Assembly (NCBI GenBank): GCA_910589415.1
Contig: OU342633.1
Location: 55,112,404-55,176,403 of the forward strand
DNA: 64,000 bases
Direction of reading: 5' to 3'
Source: Malachius bipustulatus
Taxonomy: Eukaryota; Arthropoda; Insecta; Coleoptera; Melyridae
This document shows positions 10,521-21,431 of the stretch, piece after piece. Below the pieces are notes generated by a model. The model did no database searches. It was given only the letters and a program-made list of their open reading frames with translations, and was not told where the DNA came from. The first letter of the stretch is position 1. Every line of letters begins with the position of its first letter. A program made the position numbers and the translations under genes.

Positions 10521-10860
10521 CAGACCTTAACTAAACCTACTGTGGGCTGTTCAAGCGATTAGGTGGGTAAAGAGAAGAGGGAGCAGTGAAGATGTAACTG
10601 AAAAAGTTGAGATGGGCAATTGGACTTCTAACAGGACACTGCCCACTAATGAAACACCTCTCAATAATAGGAGTGAAAAATAACTCAGATTGCAGGAGAC
10701 GCGAGGAGGGGGAGGAAACCCCATACCACCTAATGTGTGAATGCCCAGCACCAGCACTAGAGGGAACTAGACTTCTAGTACATATTTGGGACCGAAATGA
10801 TTCATACTGAAATACTTTCGGGAGATGGGACCGATGAGATAAATATCCAAAGAGGTAAAA
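10521..10860 (+). pseudogene. LINE remnant, C-terminal tail after RNase H
   Basis: The frame at 10607-10810 reads RWAIGLLTGHCPLMKHL, then SIIGVKNNSDC, EEGEETPYHLMCECPA and LEGTRLL, the typical end of the second ORF in Jockey/R1-like LINEs: a GHC..L..HL motif followed by a Cys/His cluster. The first cysteine pair is damaged (DCRRRE). The fragment is isolated from any upstream RT domain. It is better preserved than the tandem copies at 8460-9064 and may belong to a related element. Confidence 0.7.
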
Positions 10861-11880
10861 TAAGCGCAAGCTTATTAATTACTGCCGCGCCATCAAATAC
10901 CTAAGTATCTAAGCAGAAGAAAATCGATCGAGAGCGTTTTAGCGAACTGGGAAACCTCGTGATTCACGACCTTGATGGAGACGGCAACAGAAATAATTAA
11001 TCGAACAGAGTTATCCAAACAATATAAACAATAACTGCTGGTGTTGGTTGGTTGCTAGTGGAAGAATTTATAGAATCGTGCGGTGTAAATAGTTATTGTA
11101 GCAAAAGGACGACGAACAATCGTTTACCAATACAATGACACGTTTACTTCTCGGTTGGCGTTTTTCCAAGGACAAACTGAACGCTTTACAATAACTCACC
11201 CGAGTATTGATTGCTCTCGTGGTCAACACACCGAGACTGAAAAACGTCAAGCCGAAATTCCAGATGCATCTCAACATCCGCGATTTTATTGTCCGATTCG
11301 AGCCAAATATTTTTAAGTGGAACGAATTTATTTCGGCGTTTTTATTTCACTAGACGCCCGAATGTAAATTTAGCTCTCTATATTTGCGATTATTTGCGTG
11401 CCTGGTTCTCGTCTGTGACGCGGCGCTGCTCCAAAACCCCATTGGCGCATAAAACGGGCCATCATAACACAACACAAATTTCGAAACACAACTCAATTTA
11501 CAAAACAAATCCTACACTGTCCCAATAAAATTTGGCAAAAATAAAGATGTCCGAATCACTTCCTTCATCCAGCGACCTTCATCTCTCAAAAAGTCGTCCA
11601 ACCAATCACCACCAATCACCAAGCAAATTAACATTTCTTATCTAATCTGACATCCCGCATTTACTTAGACTTGCTATTATACCATTAAACGTAGAAATAG
11701 TATGTAGGTACATAAGTAGAAGGGGGATTGATTTGCATTTCTAGCTAATCATGCCCCAAAAAAAGAAAAGAAAAAAAATGGAGAGCCAACAACTCATTTC
11801 ATCAGAGACAAAGATAATGTCAGCGCATTCGGCAAACCCGTCATATTATATTTTTATAAGCAGCTGGACTTTGTAAATAA
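10861..11880. other. non-coding sequence
   Basis: No gene recognised. Short open frames at 11068-11277 and 11289-11528 lack domains. A-rich stretches occur near 11760-11785. Confidence 0.4.
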
Positions 11881-12270
11881 ATGCAAATCCTACCAGACAT
11901 TTCCACTGGACCAGTTCCAAACGAGTCTCGTTCGTTCCGTCTATTTCAAGTTCCAAGGAGTGGTCGGTCGTGCCGGTGCCGGTGCTGCGTGCTGTAGTTA
12001 ATTTTAAAAGACCCGATGAGAGATTGTGGACGAGGAGAACGAAGAGAAGAGAACGGAATGTGGCACATACTCCGACTCCACACAATATGTATAATAGGTG
12101 GTTACCTGGAGCGCTTTCGTTCGACCTGTCGCTGTCTGTTCTCTGTTCCCCACGGCACAGAACAACGGTTGCAGCGCAACACAAAGAACGCCATATGCCG
12201 CGGCTATTGTTTAGTGTGTTGGTGCGTAGGATAAATAGTAACTTCAACTTCAGATCCGAAGGTGGACAAT
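11881..12270. promoter_or_regulatory. GC-richer island, function unknown
   Basis: G+C rises here relative to both sides, with CCGGTGCCGGTGC-type runs near 11972 and overlapping open frames on both strands (up to 133 codons on the minus strand). None shows a recognisable domain, and the frames overlap one another, which is what CpG-rich non-coding DNA produces. It could be a promoter or enhancer island; the sequence alone does not decide. Confidence 0.2.
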
Positions 12271-13785
12271 GACCTCTGGAACGTTAGCGATGAACGAAGA
12301 CGCTAGGCAATATACATACTAAACCCCATTATGATAATCCGCCTTGTCACTTGGAAACGGAAGAGATTCTTCAATCAATCAATAATAATAGCGATGTTAC
12401 CGCAGACCGATATTTGTTTGCAAACAATTCTTCAGCATCAATTTTTTTCACCGAAGAAATTATTTCTTAGCCAAAAAATTACCATCTTGCTTCTTAAGAG
12501 GTTCATGGTGATAATTGTAGAGATCTGTGACACCGTGGTCAGGAATAATAACTGTTTTTGGCATCTCGACGCTTAATGAAGTTGACCACATGATTTGACT
12601 GGCTGCAGTGCCAACATTTTTCGAGAGTTCAAACGAATCTCTCTGTCATCGAGACATGCAACATATTTTTAGTAAAATTTTTGCCCACTCACTGAAATTT
12701 CAATCGTTAATGATCACCACGTAATATATTGTTATTTAAGAGCTGAAAGTGCATTAACCGTTCGCGTTGAGCATTAAATTGATGCTCGAGGCGCATCAAA
12801 TTGAATGCATGAGAAAGAGCAAGAACTCCTCGATGTACGATCAAAAGAAGATATTAACCTAGAAAACTGACGTGTCAACATCGCGGGCGATTGAATCCTC
12901 TTACATCGAGTTATTTGGAAAGAAAGTTCCACTTATTCAAACGATTTTTAGACTGTTACCAACGCCAACAATACATACAAAGAAAATGTAGCAAAATCGT
13001 CGATCTACTAATCAAGTTATATGTATATGAGAGCCCTTCGTTGGGGTAGGGTCACTTACAGGAGCAGGGAAAAAGATCTCAGATGATGCGGATTCTTTTT
13101 TCACAGTTAACACTGCAATCCAAATATCTTCATAACGAAGTATTTTTTCTGAAAAGCGCTTTTCGCATACGCCTATACTGGCTGCGACACCACTTCTTTT
13201 AATAAAAAATCCAACGGGTTGAAAGAGTCCAAAGACTACCAGTCCTATTACTACCATGGACTCCAGCAAAATTGTTTTTTTTTTGCAAACAAATGTGCCA
13301 AGCGGCTATGGAGGGTTATGGGGATGTAGAAAAGCGAACTGATGAGTCGATCAAAAAAATGAAACATCAACAACCAGAGATCTTCCTCTGCTGATGTCGT
13401 CATTCATGATGTAGTCATACTGAAATGTAAAAATATGGAGGGAAGGGAGTTATGCACCCCAAGCGACTATCAAATCCTTTTTCGCCAATCCTACTGATGA
13501 TGGTCACCAACACCCCAATCGATCGCATGTTATATTTATCAACCCAAGATCTCTATAGCTCCATCGCCAGGGATCTTCAGAGCTAGTTTTCAGGCGAGTT
13601 CAGAAGAGTGACGTCCAGTCGATTCTGGACGGACTTGCGGGAATCTGAAATGCAAATTCCAGCTTATTGTACCTCTGAGAAGCATTTTAGGTTTAGGTGG
13701 CTTGCTCAATTATTGCTCAAAATACGTGGAGGTTTTCTCGTGTGATCTCATTTTTTGGTCCCCAAATTTTTGCATATAGAAAATT
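12271..13785. other. non-coding sequence
   Basis: No conserved coding motif, RNA gene or clear repeat. An 85-codon minus frame at 13012-13269 has a hydrophobic stretch but no known domain and is not called. Confidence 0.4.
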
Positions 13786-13789
13786 GTAG

Positions 13790-14130
13790 CAAAACAGTTT
13801 GACAGTTCCTTGTCTTCTCAGCACAACTTTTCTTCTCATTTTCTAAGTCTGTTCTTTCTGGAGTTCCTCGGGGGGCTCTTCTAAGACCTTTTCATTAATT
13901 TAGATTGATTTTGAACGTCTCGAAATGCTTGGTTTTGGCCTTTAGTGGTGTGAAGACTTCGTTAACCTATACCATTATAAAATTGCCATAAACCTTTCAC
14001 GAATTAAGTTGTAAGATGTGTGCGTTGTTGACCTTCTTCATCTGTACTGGATTTAAACTCTCCATGGGCGGTTTTCCAGGCTGGGTCAGCTCTCCACTAC
14101 GGATCAGTTGTTGTACTTATGTGTTGTTTT
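13790..14130 (+). pseudogene. probable decayed LINE reverse transcriptase fragment
   Basis: Near 13850-13910 the plus strand reads SVLSGVPRGALLRPFSLI, close to the conserved GVPQGS.LGP.LF block of non-LTR reverse transcriptases, with further weak similarity and several stops downstream. No other RT motif is convincing, so this rests on a single block. Confidence 0.35.
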
Positions 14131-14754
14131 CGGTTTACTAGTATTGTGGTCGACCTTTACTCTTGAACCAGTTGATCATATGTTAAACACTCCCCATCTT
14201 CAGGTCTGCTTTCCAGTTACTGGTACTACTTCCCCAACTTAGGAGGCTTCCCGTTACTGAATCGTTTCTCCAGAATCTGGGCATGTTGAAGAAGGTCGAG
14301 CCGGATCCGTTGAGATCGAGGAGCTTTTCGTCTTCGCTTTTTTTGGCCACCAATCTCAATGTTCTTGTAAGAGAATTCTTGTAAGGGGATTATCTTGAAT
14401 AATCTGGAAATGGGATACCCTCACGAAGAAGCTCACATATTTTGAGTGTTTTACACCTTTCACTTGACCTCGGTGCCCTCGGCTGTGGATGGTTGTAATT
14501 GTTTTTTTTTAATTCCTGGTTCGTTGTTTGAGCTCTGAGTTAGTAAGCGAGTTAATGGGAATTTGAATCGATACCAGACATCCTGTCAAAGAAAATGCAG
14601 TCGCCGATTATACCGAGTCATAATAATAATAATATCAATGGGGTTTAATAAAGGTCTCCAAAACATACTTATTATTTCTATATTTGGACTAGTTTGATTA
14701 GTTTATTTTAAATATTATTTGGTATAAACGGAAAAAACTACTAATCTCAGATAT
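14131..14754. other. non-coding flank of the BEL/Pao insertion
   Basis: Nothing recognised except a short (AAT)n run near 14624. The last five bases, GATAT at 14750-14754, are the left target-site duplication of the retrotransposon. Confidence 0.5.
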
Positions 14755-15320
14755 TGTTAACTCCGCGTCAAAGAGCCTAAAAATATTAACGACGCGATTC
14801 GATCCTGAAAGGGGCTAAATTAATGCGGCTCGATGCCGCGATGGTAATGACGAATCGCCACGGTGACAGGATCAAAATTTAGGGAAGGACCAGGCTATAA
14901 TTGCCAATGATTGACAGGAACACAATTAATTAATAATTATCGAAATTACTGACCTTGTGTCTTGTCCGACTAAAGGGGCACTTGTTTTAATTTGCGAGAT
15001 GTTGTAACTATTATTACTGTTCACTTTGCTCCACTATGTAGGTACCCACGATTGTTCCACTACTTAATACCGCTTCCTTATTTAATTAAAGAACTAGGTA
15101 TCCCGTTCCCGTAACACCAGCATCGACGAGTCTGGTACGAACGGCACTCTTGGTCGAGCTCTCTCCTCTCTCGATGTTAAACCTCGACTCTTCTCTATGT
15201 GTGGTCCTGTCCGGTCAGGTGTCCTTTTCCTTCTTCCCTTGATGTGTAAAGGGAGAGGAAGGGGTAGGAAACGGTGGTGTCTTAGAGAATACGAATCGAT
15301 TATTCGCCAAGGACGAAACA
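14755..15320 (-). repeat. 3' LTR of the BEL/Pao element
   Basis: 566 bp, plus-strand ends TGTTAAC...GACGAAACA. It is the downstream LTR because the element reads on the minus strand. By eye it is identical to 20861-21426. Confidence 0.95.
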
Positions 15321-15335
15321 TACCGCCCACCAAAA
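15321..15335 (-). other. polypurine tract of the BEL/Pao element
   Basis: Immediately upstream of the 3' LTR, the minus strand reads TTTTGGTGGGCGGTA, a G-rich run in the place where plus-strand DNA synthesis is primed. The GGTGGGCGG form resembles tracts of other BEL/Pao elements. Confidence 0.6.
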
Positions 15336-15457
15336 TTACCGGAGGAATTTTCCGCTATCAGAAAATTGAACTAAAAGCGAAACTAACGAAAACGAAACTA
15401 ACGACAAAAACGAAACGAAACGAAACGACGAGTCAGGGACGAAATTCCCTGAGTCCG

Positions 15458-18400
15458 TTACTGGTTAGGTAACGGGCAAAGTTTGACCAGAGGTCGTTTA
15501 CAAAGACCTCTGGTCGTACGAACCGAGGCAACCCTGGCGACACCATCCGCACCAGGGTGCAGAGAAACAATTCTTCCTAGAGCCCATTTCAAAGGAGACA
15601 ACAATTCATCCTTTATCAACACTAACGAACCGATATCCGTTGACTCAAACAAATGTGTTTTCGACCATTTACTCCTCTGGTGGAAATTATGAAGATATTC
15701 AGCCCTCCAACGTGTCCAAAAATCACGTTGCATCCGTTGCACCAATTGCCAACGAGAAAGACGAGAAATCTTCAGATGTGACAAGTTCACATCCGGCACC
15801 GACGACAGAGGTTCCAAGGTCAGAAAATGACCAGGGGTCAACGCGGATAGATCGTTCGGGTCGCTACTAATGGGGCAAAGGGGGCGCGAATTCAAAACGG
15901 CCTCGATCTGAACGATGAAGGTGTTTAGCTCCTCATAAGTCAAAATTTGACCACCAATAACACGGGCCATGTGTGTTTTGACGGACTTAACACCGCTCTC
16001 CCACAGTCCACCGAAGTGTGGAGCTGAGGGTGGATTGAAGTGCCATCGAATACCTTCCCCTTCTGCGGCGATTTTCAAATTTGAGTTGAGCTCCTTGTTA
16101 GCTCCGACGAAATTGGTTCCACAGTCACTGTAGATGTCACTACAGCGACCGCGGCGAGCGACAAACCTCCTAAGAGCTGCCAGGAAAGTCTCTGACGATA
16201 AATCAGAAGCGATTTCGAGATGAATCGCGCGAGTCGCGAAACATACGAACAAACATAAATAGGCTTTAGAAGTTTTGACACCCCTATACCTCGACAAGAC
16301 AATAGGAAAGGGTCCCCCATAATCGACCCCGACACAACTAAAAGGCTTCAATTGGGAGACACGAGCGACAGGTAAATTCCCCATGGGAGGCTCCAACGAG
16401 AGGGGACGAGTGCGAAAGCAACGATTGCATTTCGACAAATAACTACGAATGACCCTACGAGCAGACAGGATCCAAAAATTTTGTTGAAGGAGATAATGAG
16501 TAGTGTTCACTCCTGGGTGCAAATTACCTCGATGTATCTGATCAATCAAAAGTTCAACCAACCTATGCCTTCCTGGCAACAATGCGGGATATTTAGCGTC
16601 GAATGCTAAACCCGAATGCAACAGTCGACCCCCGACTCGCAAAATACCGAAATCATCAATAAAGGGCGACAATGACTGCAAGTACTTGGCACATGGTTTA
16701 CCAGAGCGAATTTTCTCCAATTCCGAAGAGAAGACCGAAGATTGAACAATTCTAACAATGTGCATGAGAGCAGCATGCAACTCAGAGACACTCAATGCAC
16801 CAGTGGTCCTATTGACAGCACGACAATTGTTAGTGAAACGAAAACAACGAGCGATAATACCCTGAATTTTCCTCAAAGAAGAAAATCTTTTCAACAAAAC
16901 ATCGACATCCGAAATCTCTATCGTAGCGAACAAAACAATATTCCTTTTCTCCAGTTCAACATCAGAAGTGGGAGCAATGGGAACGAGTGCTGGCCAAGAT
17001 TCCAGCGGCAATCTGAGGAATTCAGGCCCCGCCCACCATGCGGAAGCCCCGACTAACTCCTCTGGTAACAAGCCCCGAGACGCGACGTCCGCGAGAATGC
17101 TACTCTTAGTACAAGGTGAATCTATAGACTTAACCGCGAACGAAAATGAATCAGTAGCCGAGTGCCACTGAAGACCGAGAATTTTCCCGGAAAAGTCCGA
17201 TTCCGAATCAAAGTTGGATGACTGCTGTTGACAATGTTCAACCGGCAGATCCTGAAGCAATTGTGGATTGTTAGCAGACCATTTCCGCAACTCAAATTGT
17301 CCCAATTGCAATAGCGAAATGAGCTGATTTCTCAACTCCAAGGTTTCCTCGATTTGATTTGCCCCAATGGCAAAATCATCGACATAAAGCCCGAGACGAA
17401 TGGCTTTCGAAGCGAGAGGAAACTTCTCAGAATTTTCTTGAGCTAATTGTAACAAGCACCTAATGGCCAAATATGGCGAGGACGAAACACCATAAGTTAC
17501 AGTGTTCAATTTGTAACTTCGAATAGGATCCTTTTCTGAAAAACGCCAACGAATTAATTGATACTGTCGATGTGAATCTCCAACTAAAATTTGCCGATAC
17601 ATCTGCCTAATGTCACAAGTGAACACGAATTTGTTCTCTCGAAAACGAAGCAAAACACTAGTGATGTCATTTTGCAACTTCGGACCAATCAACAAGGTAT
17701 CATTTAACGAAAGATTGTTCGATGCTTTGGCCGAGGCGTCGAACACGACACGAATTTTCGACGATACTGGGGCGAGCGAAGACACATCAGAAGACATCGA
17801 AACACCAGGGTCTTTAAAAACGCAATGATGCGGAATGTAATAAGAGTTTGCAGATTCCGACTCCAATGGCACCAACGACATGTGCCCAGCCTCCAAATAA
17901 TCTTTCATAAACTCTACATACATGTCTCTAATGTGAGGCAACCTCGACAATCGTCTCTCCAAAGCGAGCAAACGACGATCTGCGACATTCAACGAATCAT
18001 TAAAGATAGGCAACTCTTTGCTATCCTTAAATGGCAACAATACCCCAAAACGACCTGATTCTTCTCGATAATGAGACTCAACGAACAACGACTCAGCCTC
18101 TTGTTCCTCATTAGAGCAAACCTCAACTGAAGGCACCTCCTCAACTCTCCAAAATGCCTTAAGAGTCTCTTCAAGGGTCGAATCTACCGACGCAAAACAA
18201 GCTTGAACCTCGCCCGCAACCTTCGACGAAATGGTTCCCAAAAGAACCCAACCAAACGTCGTGTTCATTGCGGCTGGACAGTTATCACTGCCCGACAAAT
18301 AACCACCATGAACAATATTGGGAAAGATGTCAGCTCCTAGCAAAACATCGACAGAACCAGGCGTGTACCAATTAGGATCCGCTAACTTCAAATTATCAAG

Positions 18401-20143
18401 CGCCTTCGATGGCGAAATGTCAACACTGGGAAGTTTTCCACAAATATTGGGCAAGACCAAAGTACTTACTTTAAAAGTAGGTGATGGTACCCCAACGGGA
18501 CGAATAATGCAATCAGATGATCCCTGGGCCGATCCCAAGGTCACGTGACCCAAACAAGAAATAGGTGTTGATGATCGATTCAAGTGCAAGCCCAAACGCT
18601 TGCGGCACCGATCAGTAATAAAAGACGACTGACTGCCAGAGTCAATTAAAGAACGAACCACTTGATAGTTGCCCCACTTGTCTTGAACTTCAATACATGC
18701 GGTTGCTAAAAGAACCGTAGTATTGCTACGAGAACGAGAACGAACATCCTGAAAGGATGGGAGAGAAGACATGGCAACCGTGGATGCGACTGGAGGCGGC
18801 TCAACTCGATGAGAAGCTGCTCCATCCGAATTACTAAGTTTAACGAAATGTAATAAAGAGTGGTGCCGACCTGCACACTCCTTACACGAATGAGAAGAGG
18901 GGCACTGCTTCACCAAGTGTGAAGGGCCAAAACAATTTAGGCACAAGCGCGCTGCCTTCACAGCCTCAAAACGCTTGCGCGGGTCCAACTTCAAAAAAGA
19001 ACGACAATTCGAGATCGGGTGTTCTCCATTACAATGGAAGCACGACTGCTTCGATGAAGACGCACTCGACGTTGACAAAAATGCATGTGAATTCCTCGAT
19101 TCCACTTTTCCACCAGACTTGACGCTACTCCGCTTACCAACGACTGCAGACGGAGATAGGTCATTCCCCAAAGATGATTCTAATGCACGACACTGTGACG
19201 ACAAAAACTTGTGCAAATCCTGATATGATGGAAACTCTTCAGATGCAAATTGGAGTTCGAAACGCTTTCGAGTAGCGTTATCCAATTTCTGTAGCAACCA
19301 GTTGAACAAAGTGAAATCCCAGAGAGAGACGCCTGAGACCTGACCCAAAGCTGTAATATTTTCTGAAAAGGTATTCAACAATTCACGAAGCGATTGTGAG
19401 GAATCAGAATCCGTTATTTTGGGAGCATTACAAATCGCCTGCCAATAACACGTCGCAAGTACTCGCTCATTCTGATACCTTTGGACAAGAGTATCGAAAG
19501 CTATCACATAATTGTCATCTGTCAGTGGTAAATGTTTGACAAGGGTAAGAGGTTCCTTCGACAAAGTCGAAACTAAATACTGGAACTTCTCAATTGGAGC
19601 TAACGAATCATTCGAATGAATCAAAGTCCTAAACAAATCATAATAAACCGACCACATCCTCAACGAACCATCAAAAGTAGGTATACCGATACGAGGCAAT
19701 TTCACATGTGAACTTGCAGAGGGGGGTAGCGCGGGAGCACCAGACTGTCGACTATTTAACGATTCACTCGAACCATGACGTGATTTCACCACCGTATCCT
19801 GAGTCGATTCCAACGACAATTGAACCGCTCTAATCTGAAAATAAACCGAATCAACTTCGATAAGTAGTCCCGAGTATGATTTCCAAATCTCCGATGACAC
19901 ATCTACGACCAAAGCACTCTTATCTGCCGACTCAACCGTAATCAGGATATTTCTATCAACCTCCTGCACCTGATTGTACAAATCTGAAGCGCTGTCGCAT
20001 GCAGCCAGGACAATAAAACGCGACTTTTCATCAATGGGTGCTGAAACTACTGTCAGAATCGAGTTCAAACGAGTCAAAAACTTCGAAACAGAAGCGTTTG
20101 CTCCGACCAAAGTGTTGGACATTTTGCTAAAGAGTATCAACAA
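15458..20143 (-). CDS. BEL/Pao Gag-Pol polyprotein, uninterrupted but lacking RNase H
   Basis: 1561 codons with no stop or frameshift. A second Met at residue 8 (MSNTLVG, at 20122) is an equally plausible start. Order of domains: Gag with DUF1759-like region about 150-300; three Cys/His knuckles at 368-380, 401-414 and 420-432; A17-type aspartic protease with DSG at 501-503; reverse transcriptase about 797-960 with FTCDIRQMY at 841-849 and YVDD at 920-923; integrase with HHCC zinc site (H1204, H1209, C1239, C1242) and DDE candidates D1274, D1340, E1382; DUF5641-like C-terminal domain about 1460-1560. At residue 1017/1018 the text jumps from TKSSIL, which normally opens the RT-RNase H connection, to ADVASRGL, which normally follows RNase H. 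The connection and RNase H domain are therefore absent, an in-frame loss of very roughly 230-250 codons. Gag, protease, RT and integrase look intact, so the copy is probably non-autonomous unless RNase H is supplied in trans. Confidence 0.95.
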   Translation of the reverse strand: MLILFSKMSNTLVGANASVSKFLTRLNSILTVVSAPIDEKSRFIVLAACDSASDLYNQVQEVDRNILITVESADKSALVVDVSSEIWKSYSGLLIEVDSVYFQIRAVQLSLESTQDTVVKSRHGSSESLNSRQSGAPALPPSASSHVKLPRIGIPTFDGSLRMWSVYYDLFRTLIHSNDSLAPIEKFQYLVSTLSKEPLTLVKHLPLTDDNYVIAFDTLVQRYQNERVLATCYWQAICNAPKITDSDSSQSLRELLNTFSENITALGQVSGVSLWDFTLFNWLLQKLDNATRKRFELQFASEEFPSYQDLHKFLSSQCRALESSLGNDLSPSAVVGKRSSVKSGGKVESRNSHAFLSTSSASSSKQSCFHCNGEHPISNCRSFLKLDPRKRFEAVKAARLCLNCFGPSHLVKQCPSSHSCKECAGRHHSLLHFVKLSNSDGAASHRVEPPPVASTVAMSSLPSFQDVRSRSRSNTTVLLATACIEVQDKWGNYQVVRSLIDSGSQSSFITDRCRKRLGLHLNRSSTPISCLGHVTLGSAQGSSDCIIRPVGVPSPTFKVSTLVLPNICGKLPSVDISPSKALDNLKLADPNWYTPGSVDVLLGADIFPNIVHGGYLSGSDNCPAAMNTTFGWVLLGTISSKVAGEVQACFASVDSTLEETLKAFWRVEEVPSVEVCSNEEQEAESLFVESHYREESGRFGVLLPFKDSKELPIFNDSLNVADRRLLALERRLSRLPHIRDMYVEFMKDYLEAGHMSLVPLESESANSYYIPHHCVFKDPGVSMSSDVSSLAPVSSKIRVVFDASAKASNNLSLNDTLLIGPKLQNDITSVLLRFRENKFVFTCDIRQMYRQILVGDSHRQYQLIRWRFSEKDPIRSYKLNTVTYGVSSSPYLAIRCLLQLAQENSEKFPLASKAIRLGLYVDDFAIGANQIEETLELRNQLISLLQLGQFELRKWSANNPQLLQDLPVEHCQQQSSNFDSESDFSGKILGLQWHSATDSFSFAVKSIDSPCTKSSILADVASRGLLPEELVGASAWWAGPEFLRLPLESWPALVPIAPTSDVELEKRNIVLFATIEISDVDVLLKRFSSLRKIQGIIARCFRFTNNCRAVNRTTGALSVSELHAALMHIVRIVQSSVFSSELEKIRSGKPCAKYLQSLSPFIDDFGILRVGGRLLHSGLAFDAKYPALLPGRHRLVELLIDQIHRGNLHPGVNTTHYLLQQNFWILSARRVIRSYLSKCNRCFRTRPLSLEPPMGNLPVARVSQLKPFSCVGVDYGGPFPIVLSRYRGVKTSKAYLCLFVCFATRAIHLEIASDLSSETFLAALRRFVARRGRCSDIYSDCGTNFVGANKELNSNLKIAAEGEGIRWHFNPPSAPHFGGLWESGVKSVKTHMARVIGGQILTYEELNTFIVQIEAVLNSRPLCPISSDPNDLSALTPGHFLTLEPLSSVPDVNLSHLKISRLSRWQLVQRMQRDFWTRWRAEYLHNFHQRSKWSKTHLFESTDIGSLVLIKDELLSPLKWALGRIVSLHPGADGVARVASVRTTRGLCKRPLVKLCPLPNQ

Positions 20144-20157
20144 AACACTAAAGCAAT

Positions 20158-20583
20158 AAACGAATAAGGGTTATTTTTTACACCTGTAAAAAATACAACG
20201 ACAACGAAATACGAACAATAACTAAAAATAAGTACCTAACCAAGTGAAGGTTACTTATTTAAAAACGAGTTGAAAATAAATTGACTTTGAAATTCACCAA
20301 AAAACAATACTTGAGATACCGAGTGTACCCAGTAGGTATACCGTGAATACAAAAATCAATATTTTCCCTGTAACAACGAAAAAGGGTTATTCGTTAAAAA
20401 CCTGTAAAAATACAACAACAACGAACGATGAGCAATACCAAAAATAAGTACCTAACCAAGTGAAAGTTACTTATTTAATATCGAGTTGAAAATAAATTAT
20501 TGAATTCGAATTCACCAAAAACAATACTTAAGATACCGAGTGTACCCAGTATACCGTGAATACAAAATCAATATTCTGCCCTG
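20158..20583 (-). repeat. tandem duplication in the BEL/Pao leader, 2 x about 213 bp
   Basis: Copy A (20158-20370) and copy B (20371-20583) share blocks in the same order: AAGGGTTATT, AAAAATAAGTACCTAACCAAGTG, GAGTTGAAAATAAATT, GATACCGAGTGTACCCAGT and ending CCCTG. They differ by scattered substitutions and small indels, so the duplication is older than the insertion. It lies between the primer site and Gag, where packaging signals usually sit. Confidence 0.75.
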
Positions 20584-20835
20584 CGAATTCAGAGAGAAAA
20601 TATTTCAATTATTACAGAGGTTTTTAAAACGAACACCTGCAACGAACGAAGAAGTGGAGTGAGGTAGAATGGAGTAAAATAGTGGAATGGGTGAAAATGC
20701 CGTCTGGCGTCCTTTGGATCGACTATTTCGAATCCTTTGACCTACAAACAGGCTACCTTAACACAGTGAGTGAGAAACTAATTTCAAACAAATGATGCAA
20801 CCAATTAATGAACTATATTTCCACGAGCTTTCCTA

Positions 20836-20854
20836 TCCGACTACGGAGGGACCA
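20836..20854 (-). other. primer-binding site candidate
   Basis: Six bases downstream of the 5' LTR on the minus strand is TGGTCCCTCCGTAGTCGGA. TGG pairs with the CCA end of a tRNA and the position is right. I could not assign the tRNA from memory. Confidence 0.55.
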
Positions 20855-20860
20855 AAAAAA

Positions 20861-21426
20861 TGTTAACTCCGCGTCAAAGAGCCTAAAAATATTAACGACG
20901 CGATTCGATCCTGAAAGGGGCTAAATTAATGCGGCTCGATGCCGCGATGGTAATGACGAATCGCCACGGTGACAGGATCAAAATTTAGGGAAGGACCAGG
21001 CTATAATTGCCAATGATTGACAGGAACACAATTAATTAATAATTATCGAAATTACTGACCTTGTGTCTTGTCCGACTAAAGGGGCACTTGTTTTAATTTG
21101 CGAGATGTTGTAACTATTATTACTGTTCACTTTGCTCCACTATGTAGGTACCCACGATTGTTCCACTACTTAATACCGCTTCCTTATTTAATTAAAGAAC
21201 TAGGTATCCCGTTCCCGTAACACCAGCATCGACGAGTCTGGTACGAACGGCACTCTTGGTCGAGCTCTCTCCTCTCTCGATGTTAAACCTCGACTCTTCT
21301 CTATGTGTGGTCCTGTCCGGTCAGGTGTCCTTTTCCTTCTTCCCTTGATGTGTAAAGGGAGAGGAAGGGGTAGGAAACGGTGGTGTCTTAGAGAATACGA
21401 ATCGATTATTCGCCAAGGACGAAACA
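20861..21426 (-). repeat. 5' LTR of the BEL/Pao element
   Basis: 566 bp, same ends as 14755-15320 and identical by eye. It would carry the element's promoter; no clear TATA box is seen. A TCAGTAA initiator-like word occurs on the minus strand about two thirds through. Confidence 0.95.
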
Positions 21427-21431
21427 GATAT

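Larger units (their letters stand above)
14755..21426 (-). mobile_element. BEL/Pao LTR retrotransposon, full-length structure, 6672 bp
   Basis: Two 566-bp direct repeats with TG...CA ends bound the element and are flanked by GATAT at 14750-14754 and 21427-21431, a perfect 5-bp target duplication. On the minus strand the order is 5' LTR, tRNA-primer-binding-like site, duplicated leader, one Gag-Pol frame, purine tract, 3' LTR. The LTRs show no difference when compared by eye, indicating a recent insertion. The single Gag-Pol frame is typical of the group, and its domains identify BEL/Pao. The element is shorter than usual because the RNase H region is missing from Pol. No env-like frame is present. 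Confidence 0.95.

Noticed and set aside
11970..12272. Frames of 100 and 133 codons on opposite strands
   Set aside because: Mutually overlapping, no domain, located in a GC-richer island.
13338..13375. CTGATGAG followed by GAAAC, possible hammerhead
   Set aside because: The sequence between the two cores cannot form stem II and no stem I or III is present.
15483..20159. Many plus-strand open frames of 60-104 codons
   Set aside because: They are antisense to the intact BEL/Pao Gag-Pol and show no domain of their own.
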